From NCBI GenBank assembly GCA_018432645.1, contig JAHDSP010000330.1, positions 1 through 8,436 on the forward strand: 8,436 bases of DNA, read 5' to 3'. The DNA comes from Bacteroidales bacterium. GTDB lineage: Bacteria; Bacteroidota; Bacteroidia; Bacteroidales; DTU049. The translations under genes were made by a program, and so were the position numbers. Below, in pieces: positions 1-6,378 of this stretch (positions are counted from its first letter, which is position 1; every line of letters begins with the position of its first letter). The notes below the pieces were generated by a model. The model was not told where the DNA came from, did not search any database, and worked only from the letters and a program-made list of their open reading frames with translations.

Positions 1-438
1 AAAGAAATTAACATTGTCTTCAAAAGATTGCATAGCACACAAGATTCTGTGTCGCCAAAAGAAACTTGTTGTGAGACTTATATGTACAATTCTGGCACAC
101 TCTCTCAAGCTCATTCCTGCACTCATACATTTGATATATTCGAGCATTTTACCCTTTTTATGAACACCGTACATAAAAGTGCCTGTGGTAACTCTGAATT
201 GTCTGCCACAGCTTTTACAACGATAGTTTTGAACTCCACTTTGCAAACCATTTTTAATAACATGGCTACTATTACAATCTGGACAAAGTACCCCAGTAGA
301 CATTGCTTTGAGCTCTTGGTAATCTACAACATCTTTGCCTTTTTCGATCATCTCATCATAGAGATTATCGTATAATTCACGTGTCTTCTCTTTGGTAAGA
401 GCAAAGACTTCTGTTGGATTTTCAAATAGTTTCTTCAT
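1..438 (-). CDS. IS1595-family-like transposase, N-terminal part (cut by window edge)
   Basis: An open frame runs without interruption from the ATG at 438 to the left edge, giving 146 codons with no stop. The predicted protein starts MKKLFENPTEVFALTKEK. A four-cysteine zinc ribbon follows: CPDC at residues 52-55 and CKSC at 74-77, then GRQFRVTTGT. After it comes a helix-turn-helix-like stretch (MSAGMSLRECARIVHIS, about residues 105-121) ending in FWRHRIL (127-133). Zinc ribbon, a (T)TGT motif, an SLR..A..(V/I).IS helix-turn-helix and F.WRH.IL are, in my reading, typical of the N-terminal half of IS1595-type transposases. The catalytic DDE-type domain would lie to the left, outside the window, so activity cannot be judged. 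IS1-like elements also carry an N-terminal zinc ribbon and are the main alternative. No frameshift is seen in the part present. Confidence 0.8.
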   Translation of the reverse strand, partial: MKKLFENPTEVFALTKEKTRELYDNLYDEMIEKGKDVVDYQELKAMSTGVLCPDCNSSHVIKNGLQSGVQNYRCKSCGRQFRVTTGTFMYGVHKKGKMLEYIKCMSAGMSLRECARIVHISLTTSFFWRHRILCAMQSFEDNVNFF

Positions 439-454
439 ATGTACAAAAATTTTA

Positions 455-484
455 CAAATATAAAAATAAATTAGAATATATAAA
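455..484 (-). promoter_or_regulatory. Promoter of the transposase gene
   Basis: On the minus strand, TATATTTG (462-455) matches the Bacteroidota -7 consensus TAnnTTTG exactly. It lies 16 nt upstream of the transposase ATG (438). A weaker TTTA at 484-481, 18 nt further upstream, may serve as the -33 element. The exact -7 match is the evidence; the -33 box is poor. Confidence 0.5.
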
Positions 485-511
485 CTTGATATTTAATAAA
501 ATTTATATATT

Positions 512-550
512 ATTCTCCTCTAATCTGCTTTCTCTCCCTTTCTTCCTTTT
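512..550. other. Strongly strand-biased pyrimidine tract
   Basis: All but 4 of the 39 bases on the plus strand are C or T, and 528-550 is a run of 23 pyrimidines without interruption. It stands out from the A/T-alternating sequence on both sides and lies between the transposase promoter and the next gene's promoter. It may mark the end of the insertion sequence. No coding or hairpin explanation was found. Confidence 0.4.
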
Positions 551-581
551 ATAAAATATTAAATGAACGGTCTTAAACTTA

Positions 582-609
582 TTGATAATAATAATTTTTT
601 GTAAATTTG
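582..609 (+). promoter_or_regulatory. Promoter of the polyamine gene pair
   Basis: TAAATTTG at 602-609 is an exact match to the Bacteroidota -7 box TAnnTTTG, with TTG at 582-584 as the -33 element after a 17-nt spacer. The ATG at 624 follows 14 nt later, so the leader would be only a few nucleotides long, which fits a phylum that does not depend on Shine-Dalgarno pairing. The promoter overlaps codons that would have to be translated if the open frame began at the TTG at 582, so that start is unlikely. The eight-mer TATTGATA (580-587) overlaps the -33 element. Confidence 0.7.
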
Positions 610-623
610 TAGAAAAAATTAAT

Positions 624-1823
624 ATGGGAAGAGCAATGATTATTGGTGCTGGTGGAGTAGCCACAGTAGCTGCCTGTAAAATGGCAGAAGCACCTGAAAT
701 TTTCGAAGAAGTGATGATAGCTAGTCGTACAAAAGAAAAATGTGATAATATTATAAAAAAAATTAACAAACCTAATTTTCATAGTGCACAAGTAGATGCC
801 ATGAAAATAGATGAATTGTCAGCTTTAATAAAAGAATTTGAACCAGATATAGTTTTGAATCTTGCATTACCTTATCAAGATTTAGCAATAATGGATGCTT
901 GTCTAAAGACTGGTGTCAGCTATCTAGATACAGCAAATTATGAATCTCCTGACAATCCACATTTCGAATACAAATATCAATGGGCTTATGATGATAAATT
1001 TAAATCGGCTGGTTTGACAGCTATATTAGGGTGTGGATTTGATCCTGGCGTTTCACAAATATTCACTGCTTATGCTGCTAAACATTATTTTGATGAAATA
1101 CATTATCTCGATATAGTAGATTGTAATGCCGGTGATCATGGTAAATATTTTGCAACAAATTTTAATCCAGAAATAAATATTAGAGAAATTACTGCCAAAG
1201 GTAAATATTATGAAAATGGTAAATGGATAGAAACAGAACCTCTTACAATACATAGACCAATAGATTATCCTGAAATTGGTGAAAAAGAAAGCTATTTATT
1301 ACATCATGAAGAGTTAGAATCTTTAGTAAAAAATTTTCCTAGTATAAAAAGAGCTAGATTTTGGATGACATTTTCGCAACGTTATCTGACAGCACTCGAA
1401 GTATTACAAGAGGTAGGTATGACCTCTATAGAACCAATTATTTATGAAGGCAAAGAAATTGTGCCTCTACAATTTTTAAAAGCTCTTCTGCCAGATCCTA
1501 GTAGTTTGGGACAAAATTATAAAGGTAAAGCATGCATAGGCGTTCAATTAAAAGGATTGTACCAAAATAAACAACGAACATATTTCATTTGGAGCATCTT
1601 TGATCATGAAAAAGCATATAAAGAAACAGGAACTCAAGCTGTTGCTTATTCTACAGGAATACCAGCTATGGTAGGAGCTATAATGTATTTAAAAGGATTA
1701 TGGAAAAAACCAGGTGTGTATAATGTCGAAGAATTTGACCCAGACCCATTTTTAGAAACAATGCCAAAATTTGGTATTGATTGGCATGAAGCTATAGATA
1801 TAGTATTACCTATTGATAAATAA
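624..1823 (+). CDS. Carboxyspermidine/carboxynorspermidine dehydrogenase (saccharopine dehydrogenase family)
   Basis: A 399-residue NAD(P)-dependent reductase of the Lys1/saccharopine dehydrogenase superfamily. The N-terminus has a Rossmann nucleotide-binding loop (MIIGAGGVA, residues 5-13), and MIASRT follows the second strand (31-36). DIVLNLALPYQD (75-86) and LGCGFDPGVSQIF (135-147) are hallmark stretches of this family. The enzyme condenses aspartate beta-semialdehyde with putrescine (or 1,3-diaminopropane) and reduces the imine to carboxyspermidine (or carboxynorspermidine) in the cytoplasm. The assignment over plain saccharopine dehydrogenase rests on the nspC-type decarboxylase 43 nt downstream, which takes exactly this product. 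The choice between putrescine and diaminopropane cannot be read from sequence. The start at 624 is preferred over the in-frame TTG at 582 because the promoter lies between them. No frameshift is visible. Confidence 0.88.
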   Translation: MGRAMIIGAGGVATVAACKMAEAPEIFEEVMIASRTKEKCDNIIKKINKPNFHSAQVDAMKIDELSALIKEFEPDIVLNLALPYQDLAIMDACLKTGVSYLDTANYESPDNPHFEYKYQWAYDDKFKSAGLTAILGCGFDPGVSQIFTAYAAKHYFDEIHYLDIVDCNAGDHGKYFATNFNPEINIREITAKGKYYENGKWIETEPLTIHRPIDYPEIGEKESYLLHHEELESLVKNFPSIKRARFWMTFSQRYLTALEVLQEVGMTSIEPIIYEGKEIVPLQFLKALLPDPSSLGQNYKGKACIGVQLKGLYQNKQRTYFIWSIFDHEKAYKETGTQAVAYSTGIPAMVGAIMYLKGLWKKPGVYNVEEFDPDPFLETMPKFGIDWHEAIDIVLPIDK

Positions 1824-1866
1824 AAATGTTCCTATAATATTAATTCCATTTCATAAAAATAGCTAA

Positions 1867-3006
1867 ATGAAAAGGCAATATTATGACAATATACCTTCTC
1901 CATGCTTCGTGCAAGAAGAAAATAAACTAATTAGTAATTTAGAAATTCTAAAATACGTGAGAGAAAATGCACAAGTGCAAATACTTGTGGCCTTGAAAGG
2001 ATATGCTTTTTGGCACTCTTTCCCATTAATAAAAAAATATTTAGATGGGGCATCAGCTAGTTCTCTTTTCGAAGCCAAACTTATTTACGAAGAAATGGGA
2101 GTAAAAGCTCATACATATTGCCCAGCATATTTAAAAGATGATTTTGAAGAAATAGCTAATATATCTAAACATTTGACATTCAATTCATTATCTCAATGGG
2201 AGCAATTTAAAAATAGTGTTAAATCATCTGTATCCTGTGGATTAAGAATCAACCCTGAATATAGTGAAATAGATGTACCAATTTATAATCCAGCGGTCCA
2301 AGGTAGTAGATTAGGAATGGTGAAAGCAATGATTCCTGATATATTGCCAGAAGGCATAGAAGGATTACTTTTTCATGTAATGTGCGAGCAAGATTCTTAT
2401 GTGCTAGAGAGAGTTTTACAAAAAGTGAAAGAAAAGTTTCACAAACAATTGATACAAGTAAACTGGCTAAATATGGGAGGTGGTCATTGGATAACTGATA
2501 AAAATTATGATGTAAATCATCTTATTAATTTATTAAATAAGTTTCATCTAGAGTATCCACATTTACAATTAATATTGGAGCCTGGTGAAGCGATAGGATT
2601 AGGAACAGGATTTTTACTTTCTACAGTTCAAGATATAGTAGAGAATAATGGAATAAAAACAGCTATCTTGGATGTGTCTTTTTCAGCACATATGCCAGAC
2701 ACATTGGAGATGCCATACAAACCTAATGTGAGAGATGCTAGCACTGACGCTGCAAATAGTCAATTTAAATATAGATTAGGAGGTATATCATGTTTGGCAG
2801 GAGATTATATGAGTGAATATGGCTTCGAAGCTCCCTTACAAATAGGAGATCAGATAATTTTCGAAGATATGATCCATTATACGATGGTAAAAACAACACT
2901 ATTCAATGGTGTAAAACATCCATCTATTGGTGTACTAAATAAAGAAGGTGAATTCGAATTATTAAGAGAGATACCATATGAATACTATAAATATAGATTA
3001 TCATAA
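1867..3006 (+). CDS. nspC: Carboxynorspermidine/carboxyspermidine decarboxylase
   Basis: A 379-residue fold-III (alanine racemase-like barrel) PLP-dependent decarboxylase that removes CO2 from carboxyspermidine or carboxynorspermidine to give spermidine or norspermidine. Visible features in order: VALKGYAFW with the PLP-binding Lys44; RINP (127-130); SRLG (147-150); LLFHVMCEQD with His170; the glycine-rich phosphate site NMGGGHWIT (202-210); EPGEA (238-242); SFSAHMPD (271-278), typical of this branch; CLAGD (309-313), the C-terminal cysteine/aspartate pair completing the dimer-interface active site; and a C-terminal TLFNGVKHPS stretch. Length is normal for NspC. The only start considered is the ATG at 1867. 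No promoter box is seen in the 43-nt gap behind the dehydrogenase, so the two are probably co-transcribed. Diaminopimelate decarboxylase is excluded by the NspC-specific HVMCEQD and SAHMPD segments. Confidence 0.93.
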   Translation: MKRQYYDNIPSPCFVQEENKLISNLEILKYVRENAQVQILVALKGYAFWHSFPLIKKYLDGASASSLFEAKLIYEEMGVKAHTYCPAYLKDDFEEIANISKHLTFNSLSQWEQFKNSVKSSVSCGLRINPEYSEIDVPIYNPAVQGSRLGMVKAMIPDILPEGIEGLLFHVMCEQDSYVLERVLQKVKEKFHKQLIQVNWLNMGGGHWITDKNYDVNHLINLLNKFHLEYPHLQLILEPGEAIGLGTGFLLSTVQDIVENNGIKTAILDVSFSAHMPDTLEMPYKPNVRDASTDAANSQFKYRLGGISCLAGDYMSEYGFEAPLQIGDQIIFEDMIHYTMVKTTLFNGVKHPSIGVLNKEGEFELLREIPYEYYKYRLS

Positions 3007-3136
3007 AAAATAAAAAAAAAAGTTAGAATATGCTACCTAATATTTATCTTGCAGAAAGTTCTATGAATGTTTAGAGTATTTTCTTAATTTTATCAATTGA
3101 TTATAAGATTTTCATTCTTGTCATATCATATTATTA

Positions 3137-3168
3137 TTTGCAAATTACATTAATTTTAATTAATTTTG
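3137..3168 (+). promoter_or_regulatory. Promoter of fbaA
   Basis: TTTG at 3137-3140 and TAATTTTG at 3161-3168 match the Bacteroidota -33 (TTTG) and -7 (TAnnTTTG) elements with a 20-nt spacer. This is the best two-box match in the window. The TTG that would open the longest reading frame (3166-3168) is the last part of the -7 box and lies upstream of the expected transcription start, so it cannot be the start codon of this transcript. The 159-nt gap after nspC (3007-3165) otherwise holds only A/T-rich sequence, and I found no terminator hairpin in it. Confidence 0.75.
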
Positions 3169-3192
3169 TCAAAACCAAAAAAAATTAATATT

Positions 3193-4272
3193 ATGAGTAT
3201 AAAAGAAATATTAAAACCCGGTATTGTATGGGGTAAAGATTTAGAAGCCTTATATGCAGATGCTAAAGAGCGAGGTTATGCCATTCCAGCAGTCAATGTA
3301 GTAGGTACTAATTCTATAAATGCAGTTTTAGAAGCTGCAAGAGAAGCTCATTCGCCTGTAATCATTCAATTTTCTAGTGGTGGAGCTCAGTTTTTTGCTG
3401 GCAAAAGTTTACCAAATGATAATTATGAGGCTGCTATTATTGGTGCTGTTTCTGGTGCTATGCACATACATAATGTAGCAGAATATTATGGTGTACCAGT
3501 AGTGATACATTCAGATCATGCTCAGAAAAAATTATTACCTTGGGTAGATGGCATGTTAAAAGCGGGTGAGAAATTTTTCGCAGAGCATGGCAAACCATTA
3601 TTTTCTTCACATATGCTTGATCTAAGTGAGGAATCATTAGAAGAGAATATTAAAATTTCTAAAACATTTTTAGAGCGTATGAGTAAAATTGGTATGTTCC
3701 TAGAAATAGAGCTTGGAGTAACTGGTGGTGAGGAAGACGGCGTATATCATTCTGCTATTGACAATCCTAAGCTTTATACTCAACCAGAGCATGTAGCTTA
3801 TGCTTATGAAGAATTGAAAAAAATTAGTTCTAATTTCACTATTGCAGCAGCTTTTGGTAATGTTCATGGCGTTTATAAACCTGGTTCGGTTGTTCTCAAG
3901 CCTATTATTCTCAAAAACTCACAAGATTATATTCACAATAAATTCTCAACTTCTGATAGCAAACCAGTGAATTTTGTTTTTCATGGTGGCAGCGGTTCTG
4001 CTCTAGAAGAAATACGCGAGGCTGTTAGCTATGGTGTAGTAAAAATGAATATCGATACCGATACTCAATGGGCATTTTGGGATGGCGTTCATAAATATTA
4101 TTTGAAATATAAAGATTATCTGCAAGGACAAATAGGTAATCCCGAAGGCCCTGATAAACCTAATAAAAAATATTATGATCCTCGAGCTTGGCTGAGAGAA
4201 GGCGAAAAATCTATGAAAGATCGTGTCATAAGAGCTTTTGATGATCTTTTATCACTCCATGTTTTAGATTAA
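3193..4272 (+). CDS. fbaA: Class II fructose-bisphosphate aldolase
   Basis: A 359-residue zinc-dependent aldolase, the same length as the Escherichia coli FbaA type (class IIA). It interconverts fructose 1,6-bisphosphate with dihydroxyacetone phosphate plus glyceraldehyde 3-phosphate in cytoplasmic glycolysis/gluconeogenesis. Visible sites: HSDHAQKKLLPW with catalytic Asp108 and zinc ligand His109; LEIELGVTGGEEDG (170-183) with acidic residues of the active site; GNVHGVYKPG with zinc ligand His225; FHGGSGS (263-269) with zinc ligand His264 and the phosphate-binding glycines; and NIDTDTQW (286-293), contacting substrate. The start at 3193 (MSIKEILKPG) matches the family N-terminus and lies 24 nt after the -7 box. 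ispE starts 11 nt downstream, so the two are probably co-transcribed. The sequence is intact with no missing catalytic residue. Confidence 0.97.
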   Translation: MSIKEILKPGIVWGKDLEALYADAKERGYAIPAVNVVGTNSINAVLEAAREAHSPVIIQFSSGGAQFFAGKSLPNDNYEAAIIGAVSGAMHIHNVAEYYGVPVVIHSDHAQKKLLPWVDGMLKAGEKFFAEHGKPLFSSHMLDLSEESLEENIKISKTFLERMSKIGMFLEIELGVTGGEEDGVYHSAIDNPKLYTQPEHVAYAYEELKKISSNFTIAAAFGNVHGVYKPGSVVLKPIILKNSQDYIHNKFSTSDSKPVNFVFHGGSGSALEEIREAVSYGVVKMNIDTDTQWAFWDGVHKYYLKYKDYLQGQIGNPEGPDKPNKKYYDPRAWLREGEKSMKDRVIRAFDDLLSLHVLD

Positions 4273-4283
4273 TAATTATTTTA

Positions 4284-5135
4284 ATGACTAATACTATTAT
4301 TGAAAAAGCCCCAGCAAAAATTAATCTGGGGCTTTTTATTTTAAAAAAACGTTCAGATGGCTATCATGATATTTGTTCTTTATTTTATCCATTAATAAAT
4401 TTTTATGATACTATAGAGATTTCTTTATCATCTACACCATTATTATCTGTACCTAATCATCCAGAATTAGAGAATGAATCTAATTTAGTTTGGAAAGCTT
4501 ATGATTTATTAAAACGAGATTTTGATCTACCATCGATTTCTATTATTTTGAATAAAAATATTCCATATAAAGCTGGTCTAGGTGGTGGCTCTAGTGATGC
4601 TATAGCATCTATTAAGGCTCTCAATAAACTTTTTGATTTAGAATTAGATAAAAATAAAATCTTAAAATATGCTAATGCATTAGGTAGTGATTGTGCATTT
4701 TTCATTGATTGCAAACCATCTATAGTTAAAGGACGAGGCGATATTATTAGTCCTTTTGATTTATCATTAAATGATTATTTTGTTGCTATATTTTTACCAA
4801 TTCACTATGGTAAACCTATCTTCATTTCTACTGCTGAAGCGTATCAATTGGTTAGTGTTAATGAAAATAGAGAGGATATAGTATCTATAATAAATAATCA
4901 CACAATTGATGAATGGGCGAAATTTCTCAAAAATGATTTTTTAGAAATCTTCATACAAAAATATCCGTTTGTAGATGAATTAATAAATGCATTATATGAT
5001 AATGGAGCTCTGTATGTAAGCCTGAGTGGTAGTGGATCGGCGATATTTGCTATATATGATAAAAAAAGTGAGAGACCAATTTGGTCTCCCACTATATCTA
5101 AATTTAGTAAAATTATTTATCAAGGAGATTTATAA
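4284..5135 (+). CDS. ispE: 4-diphosphocytidyl-2-C-methyl-D-erythritol kinase
   Basis: A 283-residue GHMP-family kinase, the usual IspE length. It phosphorylates the 2-hydroxyl of CDP-methylerythritol with ATP in the cytoplasm, the fourth step of the MEP route to isoprenoid precursors. Motifs: KAPAKINLGLFI (8-19) with the catalytic-site Lys12; PYKAGLGGGSSDA (94-106), the glycine-rich ATP loop; LGSDCAFF (133-140) with catalytic Asp136; and SLSGSGSAIF (246-255), the third GHMP motif. It follows fbaA by 11 nt with no promoter box between, and converges on ilvE with 18 nt between the stop codons. Codons 8-18 form a perfect terminator-like hairpin (annotated separately), and the 3' end holds a second hairpin acting on the opposite strand. 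Codon choice inside the first hairpin is atypical: it includes the only GGG glycine codon in the gene. Confidence 0.96.
   Translation: MTNTIIEKAPAKINLGLFILKKRSDGYHDICSLFYPLINFYDTIEISLSSTPLLSVPNHPELENESNLVWKAYDLLKRDFDLPSISIILNKNIPYKAGLGGGSSDAIASIKALNKLFDLELDKNKILKYANALGSDCAFFIDCKPSIVKGRGDIISPFDLSLNDYFVAIFLPIHYGKPIFISTAEAYQLVSVNENREDIVSIINNHTIDEWAKFLKNDFLEIFIQKYPFVDELINALYDNGALYVSLSGSGSAIFAIYDKKSERPIWSPTISKFSKIIYQGDL
4303..4340 (+). terminator. Terminator-like hairpin inside the start of ispE (possible attenuator)
   Basis: AAAAAGCCCCAG (4303-4314) pairs perfectly with CTGGGGCTTTTT (4326-4337), giving a 12-bp stem with a G/C-rich core, an 11-nt loop and a following TTTTTATTTT tract. This has the form of a Rho-independent terminator, but it lies in ispE codons 7-19, starting 19 nt after the A of the ATG. 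It could end fbaA transcripts that are not translated into ispE, while a ribosome on ispE would keep it open. The stem also encodes the conserved APAKINLGL motif, so coincidence cannot be excluded. The loop is longer than usual. Confidence 0.5.
5061..5093 (-). terminator. Terminator of ilvE, antisense within the end of ispE
   Basis: On the minus strand, AGTGGGAGACC (5093-5083) pairs with GGTCTCTCACT (5077-5067) with a single internal mismatch (5089/5071). The three central AAATT bases (5082-5078) may add two more pairs. A T-run (5067-5061) follows directly. This is the layout of an intrinsic terminator, 61-87 nt beyond the ilvE stop at 5154. In the plus direction no U-tract follows, so it is not expected to terminate ispE. 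Confidence 0.65.
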
Positions 5136-5153
5136 TTTTACTCAAATCAATTT

Positions 5154-6182
5154 TTAATCATTAAGAATAGTAATCCAATTATGTGGATCTTCTACATCTC
5201 CAAATTGAATACCAGTAAGGGTTTCGTATAGTTTAGTAGTTATAGGGCCAGGTTTACCATCTGGGCAGAAATGATAATTTTCACCAGTAGACATATCAAT
5301 AATTTCTCCGATAGGTGTAATAACTGCTGCAGTACCGCAAGCGCCAACCTCTTCGAAAGTCGGCAATTCTTCTAATGGAATAGGTCTGATTTCTACTTTC
5401 ATCCCCATATCTTTAGCTAACTGCTGTAAGCTTTTATTAGTAACTGAACGCAAAATACTTGTACTCTCAGGGGTTACATATGTATTATTTTTTATACCAA
5501 AGAAATTAGCAGCACCGATTTCATCAATATATTTTTTTTCTTTAGGATCTAAATACATAGGAGAACCTGCACCGGATTTAGCTGCTCTCAGCGTTCCACG
5601 AAGACTTGCAGCATAATTGCCACCACATTTGAAAGTGCCCGTTCCTAGAGGAGCTGCTCTGTCAGAATCTCTTTCTATAGCAATTTTTGTTGGCTTAAAA
5701 CCAGTCTTGAAATATGGTCCCACTGGAGTTACAAATACTACAAACATATAATCTTTTGACGGTTTAACGCCTATCTCTGGAGAAATACCAATCTCTAATG
5801 GTCTAATATATAAAGTCGCGCCAGTACCATAAGGAGGTAAATATTTTTCATTTCGCAAAACAGCTTCTTTGATTGCTTGGAAAAATAGTTCCTCAGGTAC
5901 TTGTGCCATTAATAAACCTTCTGCGCTATATCTGAAACGTTTAGCATTCTCATCCCAACGGAATAATCTTATTTTACCATCTTTACCTCTATAAGCTTTT
6001 AGTCCTTCAAAAATCTCCTGTCCATAGTGCAAAGTCGTAGCTGCTATATGAATAGGAAAATATTCGGAATCACTGACTTCAATAGGTGTCCATTGCTCAT
6101 TTTTGTAATAAGCCCTAATGTTATAATCAGTTTTAAAATAACCAAATGGTAACTCTGACCATTTAATTTCTGTTGTATCCAT
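5154..6182 (-). CDS. ilvE: Branched-chain amino acid aminotransferase
   Basis: A 342-residue class IV (D-amino-acid transaminase fold) PLP aminotransferase. It transfers the amino group between glutamate and the 2-keto acids of leucine, isoleucine and valine, the last step of their synthesis and the first of their breakdown, in the cytoplasm. Visible motifs: LHYGQEIFEGLKAYR (51-65), a family signature; YIRP (125-128); GTFKCGGNYAASL with the PLP lysine Lys185; DEIGAANFFGI with Glu221 contacting the pyridine nitrogen; TSILRS (241-246), phosphate binding; and GTAAVITPIGEI (283-294). The length fits the longer bacterial/eukaryotic-like BCAT branch rather than the roughly 309-residue E. coli form. 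The ATG at 6182 begins MDTTEIKWSELPFGYF, a natural family N-terminus. The gene is transcribed alone, convergent with ispE and divergent from the DUF4271 gene, and has its own terminator inside ispE. Confidence 0.96.
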   Translation of the reverse strand: MDTTEIKWSELPFGYFKTDYNIRAYYKNEQWTPIEVSDSEYFPIHIAATTLHYGQEIFEGLKAYRGKDGKIRLFRWDENAKRFRYSAEGLLMAQVPEELFFQAIKEAVLRNEKYLPPYGTGATLYIRPLEIGISPEIGVKPSKDYMFVVFVTPVGPYFKTGFKPTKIAIERDSDRAAPLGTGTFKCGGNYAASLRGTLRAAKSGAGSPMYLDPKEKKYIDEIGAANFFGIKNNTYVTPESTSILRSVTNKSLQQLAKDMGMKVEIRPIPLEELPTFEEVGACGTAAVITPIGEIIDMSTGENYHFCPDGKPGPITTKLYETLTGIQFGDVEDPHNWITILND

Positions 6183-6192
6183 ATTTTTTTTG

Positions 6193-6226
6193 CTAATTTA
6201 TAAATTATTATTGATACTTATACAAA
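6193..6226 (-). promoter_or_regulatory. Candidate promoter of ilvE
   Basis: On the minus strand, TTTG (6226-6223) and TAAATTAG (6200-6193) resemble the -33/-7 pair of Bacteroidota, with one mismatch in the -7 box and a 22-nt spacer. The ATG follows 10 nt after the -7 box. The match is weaker than those of the other genes. One copy of the TATTGATA eight-mer (6209-6216) lies in the spacer. Confidence 0.4.
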
Positions 6227-6273
6227 TAATTAATTAAAAATAGTATTGATATAATCTAATATTTTTATTGATA
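6209..6273 (+). repeat. Three copies of TATTGATA in the ilvE/DUF4271 divergent region
   Basis: Exact copies lie at 6209-6216, 6244-6251 and 6266-6273. The last is part of an inverted repeat, TTGATA-TT-TATCAA (6268-6281). They sit upstream of ilvE on one side and of the DUF4271 gene on the other, so they could be operator sites. Low complexity of AT-rich DNA is the alternative. A further IR, AAAAAATG (6301-6308) with CATTTTTT (6321-6328), lies in the same 196-nt gap. Confidence 0.35.
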
Positions 6274-6353
6274 TTTATCAACATCCTAATTTTTGACATA
6301 AAAAAATGCAAGAACTGTTTCATTTTTTAATTTTTCAACTATTACATTATTGC

Positions 6354-6361
6354 TAATTTTG
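6354..6361 (+). promoter_or_regulatory. -7 promoter box of the DUF4271-hemD-rnpA cluster
   Basis: TAATTTTG matches TAnnTTTG exactly and is identical to the fbaA -7 box. It lies 17 nt before the ATG at 6379. No clear TTTG is present about 20 nt upstream (the sequence there is a T-run, 6330-6335), so the -33 element is weak or replaced by an activator site. Confidence 0.55.
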
Positions 6362-6378
6362 TATTTTATATTATTTTT

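Larger units (their letters stand above)
1..540 (-). mobile_element. Partial IS1595-like insertion sequence, outer end unresolved
   Basis: The transposase gene at 1-438, its own upstream promoter at about 455-484 and a higher GC content than the genes to the right point to an insertion sequence running off the left edge. By hand count 89 of 240 bases are G or C in positions 1-240, whereas single lines of ispE fall near 20%. The right-hand boundary is not proven. It must lie left of the promoter at 582-609, and the compositional break at the pyrimidine-rich tract (about 512-550) is the best guess; on the minus strand this would make the element begin with GGGAGAGAAAGC at 538-527. Terminal inverted repeats and target duplications cannot be checked because the other end is outside the window. 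Confidence 0.45.

Noticed and set aside
181..240. Apparent frameshift in the transposase near the second zinc-ribbon cysteine pair
   Set aside because: A recount of the four-T run at 213-216 restored the frame (YRCKSCGRQF). The gene is open through the whole visible part, so it is not a pseudogene on this evidence.
28..375. Plus-strand 115-codon frame over the transposase
   Set aside because: It lies opposite a well-supported zinc-ribbon transposase on the minus strand, has no recognisable domain and a composition rich in His, Cys and Thr of the shadow type.
503..791. Minus-strand frames upstream of and over the dehydrogenase start
   Set aside because: They run antisense through the promoter and the Rossmann loop of the dehydrogenase and show only AT-rich, hydrophobic shadow sequence.
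3007..3136. Gap after nspC checked for a terminator, small RNA or small gene
   Set aside because: I found only A/T-rich sequence, no convincing hairpin with a T-run and no small frame with a credible start.
6301..6328. Inverted repeat AAAAAATG / CATTTTTT with a 12-nt loop
   Set aside because: The stem is almost all A/T and lies upstream of the promoter, not after a gene. It is too weak to call a terminator or operator by itself.
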